64,000 bases of DNA from Phoronis australis (Eukaryota > Phoronida > Phoronidae): contig NMRA01000609.1 of NCBI GenBank assembly GCA_002633005.1, positions 55,550-119,549 on the forward strand, given 5' to 3'. The notes beneath the pieces were generated by a model. That model searched no databases. It saw only the letters and a list, made by a program, of their open reading frames with translations, and was not told the DNA's origin. The translations under genes were made by a program, and so were the position numbers. Each line of letters starts with the position of its first letter. Position 1 is the first letter of the stretch. This document shows positions 31,701 through 43,700 of the stretch, piece after piece.

Positions 31701-34700
31701 ATGATATCCAAGTTGGATGGTTTACAATATATGGCCAGCAATCATTCTGTGCAAAGCCAAAGACAAGAAAGCGATGCCAATTTTTTCAGTCCGTCAAGAG
31801 TCCAAAAACGACATATTTAAGTCTTGTCAATTTCAAAACACTACAGTCGTGACGCACACATGCGCACAGCAGTCGAACATCATTATTTAGTAGCTAATTG
31901 ACATCAATCTGAAGATAGTGAACACTTTTGTTGAAAAGTGTTCAGTTTGCTGGCATCTTGCTCTAGTACCAGTGGAAACTTGAACCAGTACTAGTGGCAA
32001 CTTGCACTAGTTCTAGTGGAAACTTGAACCAATACTAGTGGCAACTTGCACCAGTACTAGTGGCAACTTGCACTAGTTCTAGTGGAAACTTGCACTAGTT
32101 GTAGTATTCACGTGGGCACAGATTATGACTAGAACTTCTTTAATTTCCGGTTTCTTCAATTTATTGCTGAAAATAGTCCAGCACAGGTTCAGTGCCTATA
32201 CATTAAAATGTAACAACTAATTTTCCATTGTCCAAAATTTTCAAAAAAAGTTTTCTTAAATGAAGATAGGTGACCTTCCTTGCTCAATAGTTTTGAATGA
32301 ATACTTTGTCATTTTCCTCTGGACTGTGCAAAGTATGTCATCCATAAAGTTGTAAAAATAGAACAAGGTATTACGACAACCATGTGTGAAGTGTGTTGGT
32401 GAATTGCCCAAGGCCCGTTTACCTAATTCGATTTTTTTCGTGTTAACGAAACTTAAGTGAGGTGATGTGGCCAGAGGTAGCATGCTGATATTCTTGAAAA
32501 TGTTTGCGATTTCATGTAAAACTTAAGTATTCCATTGCCTATACACCTTATTCACGCAGTTGCCAACTCGCCATATTACAAAGAGCCTCCTTTTAGGTTT
32601 TAAAAAACTATTCATTCCACGCCTAATCACAGTGCAAAACGCAATTTTCGGCGTGCCTCGTTATATTTATGTTTCAATTGCTTGTATTTAAACGTAAAGA
32701 GGTTTTCTTAAAATACCGACTCGTGACTAAGGTCTATATAACTTATCTGATTATGAAGACGAGTATTCCTACACTATAGGGATTCTTCCATTTCATTGTT
32801 GGTTTTGTTTGAATCTCATTGCTGTTTTGAATTTAAATCAATAGTTTTCTGTAAAACCAGGTGAAAAAGCACAATTTTCTTAATTAAACTGTGAAGTTAG
32901 TTGAACCTGTCAAACGGGCTTCGGTAGTTAGTGAACACTGAAGTTAGATGGCGCTCTTAAAATGTTATGGAGGCGTATTTTTTTAAATTTGATATATATT
33001 TAGTCAAATGTTAAATGAAACGAAGTGCTTGCAAGTTGGAGACGTGAATATTTAAATAAAGTATGTACATCGCATGCCATTACTGACAGCAGACGATAAC
33101 TCCGATGATGCGGCAGTTAGTCAGTCATTCCACATCGAAGCATTGGCGCTCCGCGATTAAATCTTCCTGTTTACTGCGAAGTTATCTTGAAAGTGCTGTT
33201 ACTAGTGACTTACACTGCAGTGAAGTTAACTGTACAGAGTAATCGACGGTCCTCAAGACATTGACATATGGACGTTGGTATGAAAGAGTGATAAAGATGA
33301 TGGCTTTGCTTCGGTACATCATAAACCGATATTTCTGATGTGGAATATTTACCATAAGCTTGCTTTATAGCCATTGAGTAAACGTGAGGTATTGATTTCC
33401 ATCAGCTGCACTGTAGCCTTTGCCATTTTTAAGAGCTATGGTTATGGAGGCACGTTTTGAGTGTGGTGTTGTCCAGTTCGTCTGGTGTGTTTCGCATTAA
33501 TTAGCTTTAGTCTAAACTTAATGTTATAATTTACAGGAATATAATTTATGTGAAAAAGCCATTTCCCCAGCCCAGTGACTTAGACTGACACTAGTGTGAA
33601 TCCAGTCAGTCTTTTTTGACTGGAGAAATTGCAAGCTATTTTCATGTTGTTGATAAATTGTGTTAGAATTGAGCAGCTGTGTTGGATTTTGTCATATGAC
33701 ATGTTGAATAATCTATTGATAGTTGAACGTCAGGCTAATGAATTGTGGAAACGTCATTTTTTGTATTTTTAAGAATCTTGCTACTGCACATACTCATGAA
33801 GTGCAGTTTGTACATGGATGAATGTGATGATGGTCACTATGAGACTTGCTTCATTTTTGTTAACAGATTTTCACCAAAAACTAGTGTTCTTACATATCAT
33901 GTTCACTGTAGGGTTCATTAATGGCTCTTCAAGATGTCGAGTGACAATTTGTCTGCCATCTTTATGAATGGCAAGAGTTTGTTGCATGACGAAATTTCAT
34001 CATAAACCAAAATTGTAACTTTTTCCAAACTTACAATTGAGTGCAGTTTGAAAAATGACAAATTGATTTACACTGTCCAAAATTCAAGTATCTTAGCTGG
34101 TTTCGTAGCTCAGTATGGAGTCAGTCAGTCTTTTAGGCTATAGGATTCACGAACCTGGCATGACATCAAAGTTTTATATTGTCTATTGCTGTTGGCTACT
34201 CCATTAGTGAAAGATCATTCCATGGAGTATAATTTGTTGGACAGCCTTTTGAGCATGAGTGATTTCAATGGCTTTAAGAGCTCTCATGCTCTCCTGGCTT
34301 GGTTATATTGAAAGGCCTTTCATCCTTACCACAGTGTTGCCATGTCTCCCATGTGGTTGAGAAGTCACCTCTTTTGTTCACACCTACAGCATTTTATGAG
34401 ACCTGTCATGACCCATTCTTCCAGTCCACACCATTTCGAACCAGTTCCCACTGGTGTGTTGACGGATTTGCCAAATTTGTGGCAAAGGTTGGACATTGTT
34501 CTCTGCGAGCTACAGTGTTTGAATTTAAAATTGTAGAATGTTGACAAATTTGTCAAAATTCATCTAGCTTTATTAAAGTCATAGCATGAATTTGGAGAGA
34601 AATCCATACAATGTGTCACAGTGATTTGTTGCAATAAAATACCATTTTTGTAGGAGTTAAATGGGACATTATTGTGCCTAGCTGCTAATTATTTATGTAA

Positions 34701-37700
34701 AAGACTTGGCGCAGTAAGTTGTCTTGATTTTGTCTGATAATTTGATTTTGTCTTAATTGAGCCGGAATTGAAGCAGATTCTGCTCCACAGCATATGGCTG
34801 TTAAGTTGATGTTTAGTGCAGCAAAACTAATGGTCGATTTCTGTATTGAAAACTGCTGAGGATGCCTATTAACGTTTCATGTCACTCATAAAAAGCAGAT
34901 CACATAAAAAAATGCCAAGTTATTTTTTTTAAGTTTCTCTCTTGTCACAAGTGTTGTGTTCCTGTAGTAAAGTCTCACCAATTAAAGACACAATATGGCA
35001 GAAGTGAAATTTTCTTTTCTTTTTATTGGTATGGGGACAATACCTGGATTGAAAGCTGCTGGAACTGTTCGTAACCTTCACCAAGTGTCACAAATTTATG
35101 GCTCAGGCCTCAGAGACATCAACTGTGTTATGAAAACAATTGTAAGACCTTATAATTCCTTATGAATTAAAAGTTCATTGTTGTGTCTTGAGGCAGTTTG
35201 GTCTAGTGCCCAGATAAGTGTCTTCTTTCTTTGCTCAAAGTCATGGTTTCGAGTCCCACTGGGGCACTCTGCTGGACCCTTGAGAGTCAGGTCTCTTGCT
35301 CCGCAGCTCGGTTTTAATTGTAGGTTAATAAAGCATAAAAATGGTTCCAGGTGATCAGGGCAATGGGCCCACCTGAACGGCTTGCGCACGTCTGTTAGAA
35401 TGTGTACCAGACCTGCAATTATTTTTCATCTTGGGTATTCATAGAGCGTTTCTTGCCCTTGACAGGAAGCGCCAGTCTGCGGAGCGAGCTTGTGAAGAGT
35501 CGAACCAGGAGTCGCCGAAGAATGAGTGTGCAATACCAGCGGTGCCCAGCGCCAGCCCTCTCACCAGTATGCCTGGTGCTACAAATGGACAGTCAGAGTA
35601 AGAATGGCCGATGTCTGGACAGATAGCTCATTTCAGAAATAGATGATGAAAGAAAGTTAATGTGCTGGACAGATTAGTTCAGAAAGTTTTTTTGTTTTGT
35701 TTGGCAGAGTACATTAAGATAAAGGTGTGCAGAAAAAAATTGACCCCAGAGAAAAATGTTAGCTGAAAAATTTGACTAGTGCATTTGGAACTTGGAATGC
35801 TATGTTTTAGAGGCTTGTGTCTTTGAAGATGGTGACATTAATGCTGTCATGTTGAGTAAATTCTGGCAGTCTTCGATTTTTGTTTAGCATTAGTTGTTTT
35901 CGATTTTTGTTTAGCATTAGTTGTTTTCGTAAGATGCCCTCTGCCTGTCTGTTTTCATGGAGTTTGCTAATAATTATTTTCCTAGAAAAAGTGATGAAGA
36001 GAAAGAACTAGTCGAATTCATCCGAGCAAAGATGGAGGACGATGACGTGCCAAAACTGCCAAAAGACCGAGAGTCGCCAACCGTCGAATCTGAAGGTCGA
36101 AGGTCACCCAGTAGCTTAACTGGGTCGACGAATTCTGTAAAGAGTCGAAAGAAACGGCCAGCTACGTGGTTCAACAGTGTGAGTACACTACTTGTTTCGT
36201 GTGTAGCTATATTTTCCACAGTTTGCAGAAAAAAGTGTTGGCAGGGTAGACTACCAATCGAAATGAAAAGAATACAGGGTTTGGAGTGATTAAAATCTAA
36301 AAAAACAAATATAGTCCCAACACATTTCTCTCACTTTCTGAGATAGCTGAGCAGATTTTCCCATTTTTTGTATTGACTCGGGATGCTCATTATTGTTGCA
36401 GACACAGTTTTTAAAATATTGCATTTAACGCTGTTTAGCTGGCTGAAAATTAAAGTCAAATTAGGTCTTGTACTGTGGTAAAATTTGTCCCTTACCCTGG
36501 TAAGATTCTGTTTCCGTTATGAACAACAACATAGAAATCATTAGCGGGCTCAGGAAAGGCACCTGTTGTGGTTAGCCAAGCCTGAAATGGCAGATTCATT
36601 TACGGAGCATTTAGGCATTGCCTGGGACTTGAGTTCCCAGCTCATTTGGTAACAATTCAAGATCGTGTGCACACGGAGATGTTTTGAAACTCCAAAGCAC
36701 TTCCGTTGGGTTGTTTGAGGTCTCTGTGTTTTTTGGTGATGACGAGCGAGTCAAATGTTATTTCGGCCTAATGTGCACCTTAGCTTGTAGCTGCTTCTTT
36801 ACCCTGGCATGTAAGGTATTGAAAAATGAAAAATGAAAATTGTGACGATTTTCCATTTTTCAATAGTGTTATGCTTTGCATGTTACCAAATGCTGCTTGA
36901 CTGTGTCGTGTCAGTTTTATCAGAAGGAAATGCAACATTGGAGATAAAATGGTTTCAACTTGCTTGGTGATCTACAGTTAGGGGCCACAAGGAAACAACT
37001 CCTTCTAAAAATTGTTTGCTATAGTCAATTTGCCTAGCAGTCTTTGATGATTTCCTGTTGATAAATTGTAACATGATATGCTGTTGTAACTACCCTGGGT
37101 ATGCGCTATTCACGATGTGTGATATCCAATGTGCTCATGTTACACATGTAGTATAATGCATTATAATTAACTTGGCTGCATTATGTATCCCTCTTTATCC
37201 CGTTTCTGTTTGTTTAATTCCCGAACTGCAAGCTGACAGACAGACAGTCAGAACGGTGCTATTCATAACCAGATGGATGTTGTTTGGACACTAGTAAAAA
37301 ATGCCAAGTAAAATGATTCTGCGAGCTAGCCCATTAAGAGGTCTAGAGAGGGTTCCTGTAATTTTACACACGGTTTTAATGGTGGAACAAACGTTGTCAT
37401 AAATAAGCCTTGTTTTTGTTGTCAAAACGATGCAGTTAATGTTAAAGGGTAAGGCATTTTAAATTTGCATGTGATAATAATCTGCTTTGTGGCGCTTGTT
37501 TTTGCGAGGCGTAATTTTACAACTGCTGGTGAGGTCACAGATTTAACCGGGGGGGGGGGGTGGAGGGGGCAAGAAATAGATAAATTGTTCACTTATTTAG
37601 CACGCGATATGACCGAAAAGTGGAAGATCTGTTTTGTCAATTTTTTCCACAAAAATGAAAGTTAAGAAATATTGTTTCTGTTACAAGCATGGTTTGTAGT

Positions 37701-40700
37701 TTTTAGATATCGTAAAACAACTTTTGGTGTATTTTTCATGATTTGCAGTAACGCTGGCAGTCTTTGAAAACTGGAAAATTTCAATTTTGGCCATTATTTT
37801 GGTACGACATAATTGAAGAATTATTGTATCAAAATTTACCCAATAGTGGAAAGTTGTCAAAAACTTGCAAGTTTACCTAATGTTCATAACATCCAGCTAG
37901 GGGCTAACTATGCTGATTGAGAATAAAATCGTCTGATTTTAATGGCATACAATTTAAGGTTAGTTAAGTAAATAGAAATGTGATTACCCCCTGGTGAGAT
38001 GTCTAATATTTTTTGTGATGTTAGTCAAAAGATTTACTCAGCAGACGTACTATCAACAAACTCTGACCTCTCTTATTGGCCAGAGAATTTCCTATCAAAA
38101 AATTCTGTGCACCATTTCATTGCCCTTGTTTTGTGTCTAGTTGTTAGTGAGATCGACAGGAATGATTCATTTTGTGTAGCATAGCATATAAATTACAAGT
38201 ACAATTGAAAACTGATGCTTGTTTTTAAAAATTATTGCTGCACAGCGGAAAACAAATCATCATTAATTCCATGGATCTGAGAAAGAAATTTGAGAAAATA
38301 TTTCCACAAACTCCTAATTGGAAACCCTACTACTCCTTTTTGGTTCCTGTGTTAAAGATAGCTTATAACATAACAAAGGAAATGCAACTCAGTAGTTCGG
38401 TAAAAAAGTGTGGTAAAAATGTGTTTAAATTTCTTGTATATCCAAAAGGAGTATTATTTCCATTTTTGCGAGTGACAACTTCCAACGCCATTTTGTACGT
38501 AAAATAATGGCCACCCGCTGTAGCGTGAAATAAAAAAATGCCCATTAGTTTCACTTTTGAACATGTCAGTTTAAGACAGTGTCTTATCTTTATAACTTGT
38601 CATGTGTAAAACTTGTCTCATAAACAGAAATATAGATCATACGTAGTGATACATGGCTCTGGCATGTTGTCACTTGATTTTCAGACCAGATTAGTAATTT
38701 CACAAAATAATCCTTAGCAAATGCAGCTGTTTCTTTTGAAAGCAAGTTTTTTAACTTTGATCTTGTTAAATTGTCAATTGTTGGCTAGTCAGTAACTAAC
38801 TGGCTTCAATATTTTTCTCTAGTTTGGATACATGAAGTACAGCTTGAAATTGTCTCAAACTTTTGCTCACGGGCAACATAGACTGAAGTGTGGAAAGGGA
38901 GTTGTCTGAGCAGCTGACACTTAAAACTAAATCTCCTAGATGAATTAATTCTGTCACTTAAAGTAGCTGCCACTTTCAAGCTTGTTTATTGAAATAATTA
39001 TTAAAAATCTGCAGTGTCCATGAAAATGTATTCGTTAGGCAAGTACATCGAGGTAATCTGTGGGAAACACAAAAGTGATTAGTTTGCAGCATTTTCATTT
39101 CAATGGTACTTGGGGCTGGGATGAAAATGGAACTTGAAAATAATTTTTGCCATTTTCCACTCCACTTTTGTGCGACCCCAAGATAAGTGTCTATTAGTCT
39201 GTGCTCATGCACGTTTGTGGTACATGTGTCTGAGGCTCTAGTCCAAGGTCAAGCTTGACGACCTCTAGACTCGAGTTACTAACTCGAGCTCAGGCTTAAA
39301 CATTTAGGCTTAATGCTGGTGTCATCAAGTGCAACCGAAAATTAGGCAGTTATCCATGTAAGCCATTTTGTACTCGAGCGCAGAACAATGGAGACTTATC
39401 TTGTGGGATAGATAGTGACCAAAATAATTTCGAGTTCAATTCCGAGGAAAAATATTGTACCCCGGGCTTAAGGTCAAGAGGGTTAGTGAAGTACACCGGA
39501 TATCATAAACTCATAAACAATTGTAATTTGCTGCTTTTTGCTGGTAGTTGTGTGTTTCTTGTGCGATAAATACTTTTCATTTTCATGTAAAGTCAATACC
39601 CTATATCTAACATTACCGGATTTCGTAATAAATAAATTGATATACATGAAAATTTGAAAACTTTATCCTGCACTGTATTACGTTAGCTCTTTGCCTATTT
39701 TAGCGTGTGACATAGCATACAAGTGAAATGTCAAAATTTCTATGAAATCATAGCTCAGTAAAATTACGATCTTTTGTTAGTTTGATATGTACTGTGTAGA
39801 TGTTACAGAATAACATTCGGTAATAAAAGCTCTTAGCATCTGGACCTTGGTAATCAACCTTTCAAAAATGGAAAAGTACAAATTTTGGAAATTACCGTAA
39901 AGTCGCGGGTTAACGCCCATGCCTGGCTAATCGCCCATCCACGACTTTTTGTCACTGTTAGGTTTAAGCGCCCACTGCTTGGGTAATCACCCATTCCCTA
40001 CTTTGTGCTAGTCTACTATGAGATTTGGCCTACGGAGTCCTGGTTGTTACCGACATGGGTTTGTCTAGGTGACAAGTTGTCGAATTACCTAGTATAAATT
40101 GTTTCGTATCAAACACCATTTCCGATGCTTATTTAAGTTCAGTAGATAAAGTTTTTTGAGTGCTTGGCGTGAACAGGTAAAACTTCGAAACATCACCATG
40201 TATTTTCAGACAGAGCACTTAATTTTGCCAGATTTTTCTCCTGGGTTGACTCAGATTTGAATTAATCAGTTAATCAACCCCGCCCTCTCGTTGTAATTCC
40301 ACGTGATTTTGATACATTTATTTCCTGGGTCGACCCAGATTTGAATTGAGCTACTATTCGCACCTCCCTCGTTGTAATTGCTTTTGCTAACGGTTTGTGT
40401 CGGCCGGGAACGAATTGCCCGTGTTCCAGTACCGAGTAAACTAAACAATGAATCGAAAGTTTGTCGCGTTAAATACGCAGACAACATTAACAACGACGAG
40501 ACGGGACCGGAAGGGTTCCAACTGAACACACTCGTACGAACAACACTAACAATAAAATGGCGCTGGAAACGACATGTAGTCCCGTTCACTGATCTGAAAC
40601 AGTACTTGCTGATGCGGTAAGTGGACTGCCATTCGCGTTTCATGAAGCTCTGCGGTATGACATAATATATTTCTCGCGAAATCATCCTTTCAAAGTCGAA

Positions 40701-43700
40701 ATCCTGTTTCTGTCCGAGCTGTGAGAAACTTTGTTTGACCAAACTTAAAGTTCCGTGCACGAATGAACACTCCGTGAGCTTGCCCAATTTGGCTAAAACT
40801 TGGACATAAGTGCCCATCTCCGACTTCTTGCCAAGTTTTCGGATTAAAGGCCCACTGCCTGGGTAATCGCCCACCCCCTTGCCTCAGGGTTTCCCAATTT
40901 AAGTGCCCAGGGCGTTAATCTGCGAGTTTACGATATTTTTGCGCTAAGAAAGTTGAGAATGACCGTAAGTTTATGATTAGCTCTTATAAAGTCACGTGTT
41001 CCCAACAATTAACAACTGTTGTTAATTATGAACTAATTGTTTTTGTTGATTTTAATTAATCCTGTATATATTTCCAGGTGTTAAGTCCCACCTACAAGAC
41101 GAGGTCCGATGAATTACGAAAACAATTTAAAGATGTACCTCACGATGAACGTCTGCTTATTGGTAAGATTTTCATTCAAAGTAATTTGATTGTTCTTTGG
41201 TGCCGTAAAATATCATTACTTGCATTAACTTGTCGAAAAAAGAAAGTTTTCAACAAAACCAAGGAAATTACAGTTTGGCACCCATGGACTGATCGAGTTG
41301 TCCATGTTTGACATCCAAAGTATCTTGCTTGTTAAACCCATTGTGTTACGGAAGTTGAATATGTTTGTGGTTTGACCACCATTCATTGACTCTACTGAAA
41401 CATTACATTTGTTTATTAGCATCAAAATGTGAGTATGGAAATATCTCGCAAGTTTTGGACTAATACAATCGATAGGACTGGTTTCTTTCCAATTTTCAAA
41501 AGCCTGTGCCTTTGTTTCTCAAAATATCATCTTGTATGTGGTAGCTATGGTCCACACCTAAAAATGGCAAAGAATTCTAATGGAGCTACTTATAGTTTAT
41601 GGAAAAACGAGAAACAAAAAATCTGCCATATTGTGTGCTAAATTGGCAAGCTTTTACCGTTCGGTAGTAATCCATCTCAATGTTTTATTACTCAGAACTT
41701 GTATCAGCAAATGGCAGTCGATCTGACAGGCATTTGTAACATTTAATTTCAGATTATTCCTGTGCCCTTCAGAAGAACATTCTAGTCCACGGTCGGCTGT
41801 ACGTCACGCAAGGCTCGATATGCTTCTACTCCAACATATTCACCATGGAGACAACAGTGAGTCTAAGCGTAATCAGTGCTGTGGCTGCCATGGTCATAAA
41901 TTTGATAAGTGGTTATTGCTATCGTGAGATGTTCCCTCGGTCACTGATATAGCGGTGGTCATGAATCTGGTATTATAGCGTGTCATTTGCTCTCTCCTGA
42001 TGAACTTATTTGATATGTACATGCCTATGTAGATCAGAGAACGTCTGTGGACACGTGCTTGTGTCCAGAATTGTAGAACGTCTGCTTAATAAAAATCGAG
42101 GAGTCTAGCTGCTTTTGGGAATAGCGTGCGAGTGGAACCTGGTCTATGCCTTGTAAATTTGGTAGATGTTGAAGTGTGTTCAATTCAAGGTAAACCGTTT
42201 GAAATAAAAGTATGAAGAATTATACAAAAGACGAAGAGAAAACGGTGGACATAAACCATTTGCTTATACTACTGTTTATTAGTGTACTGTCAAGTGAAGC
42301 ATTCGCTTACGAGCCTTGATGTAAAACACTTGAGCTGAATTTTTTTCTGGAGAAACATATTGTTTTTTTATAGAAATACAAATCTTAATGTGAGCGTTTA
42401 CAGTGAAGGGTAAGCCAACTTTTTGCTAGTATCTTTAATCTCAAATGCCCAGGTGAAACACTGTTTGAGTACTGTCCCTAACAGTTTTTCACCCTTCACA
42501 AGTTGTTTCTCGTTATACTGGTTGGGGTAAGTTTTCTGGGGAAGAAATTGGGACTTCAAAAATCAGTGCGCATTTAACCTGATCGTGGTCGCTTAAAAAC
42601 GAACTTTATATAAATCAGGAGTGGTGTCTTAATCAAATGGTCAGTGAAGTTGATTAATGCCCATTGTGCTCAATAGATGTCAGGACTGTACGTTGTAGTC
42701 CATGTAGGAAGGGCATAGCATCTAAGAATGGAATGAAGCCCGAGATGTGGGTCAGTTGCACGACCTAGCTTTTTTGCAGCCTATCTTTAACTTTTCCAAT
42801 GGAAATATTGGGCACATAATGAGCTGGTCACATGCTGTATACGTGAATGCTTTCATCGTATTTTACACATGGCTATGATGTTTTTGGAATGCGCGCGAGC
42901 CGAAAAAAACATTTTGTCTCCTTCAGTAAAGAGTATGGGTATTTTCCCTGTCCAAATAGGACGAGTTTCCACTGAAAGTGAGTGTTAATATTTTACTTCC
43001 AGAGAGGATCAGAGAGTTGTGCTTCCAGTATTAGACATTTTGATGAAAGAAATCTGCACGTGTGATCAAAATGTAGTTCATGCCAAAACTTGAGTGTGCA
43101 GTCATGATGACAGCTCAAGTAGAATTGTCTGCCCTGAAGGCTGAGTGCTCCTCATATCCCCATGAGAGATAACTGTGGGGCGACTTTTTGCTAAGGTTGC
43201 GACATCTGTTCGCAGCAGTGTAATCTAATTGCTATGCTGGAGGAGGCAGTGTGGCCTGGTTGATAAGTGCCCGCTTTGTTTACTCGAGGTCGTGGGTTCA
43301 AGTCCCACCAGGTCACACTGCTAAACCCTTGAGCCAGGTTTCTAGCTCCTCAGCTCGGTTTTAACCATATATCAATAAAGCATAAAAATATTTCCAGGTG
43401 ATCAGTGCAATGGGCCCACATGCGAGGCCTGCGCACGTCTGGTACAACGTGTATCAGACCGCCTGCAATTATTTTTTTTATATTTTTATAATTGCTATGC
43501 TCGAGAGCGACCAATTTTGATATCAATATGCTAAGGCGAATTTCGATTCTATTCTTAGGTCCAACTTTTGCCATTAGATGTTATACAAATTGATGGCCTT
43601 TTCGACCTTTTGAAGAGTGTTGAGATATTGAACAAATTGACAACTCGGGATCTGTCATTAGTTGGAATTTAACAAATGAATTTTGTTACTTAAATTGGTA

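Larger units (their letters stand above)
28742..35465 (+). other. Proposed GRAMD1 intron 1: no coding exon seen
   Basis: This 6.7 kb interval carries a 22-bp minisatellite (31964-32100), a 39-bp duplication (about 30968-31045) and a SINE ending just before exon 2. A stretch around 33080-33280 could be an untranslated alternative exon, but I see no proof. The minus-strand frame at 31409-31600 is not supported by splice sites. Confidence 0.4.

Noticed and set aside
40266-40874. 202-codon open frame, the longest in the window
   Set aside because: No recognisable domain, an opposite-strand frame of similar quality overlaps it, and it lies wholly inside a TIR-bounded repeat element. Its first codon is not ATG.
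43249-43330. Functional tRNA gene (A and B boxes present)
   Set aside because: No cloverleaf acceptor or anticodon stem closes; the region is the head of a SINE repeated several times.
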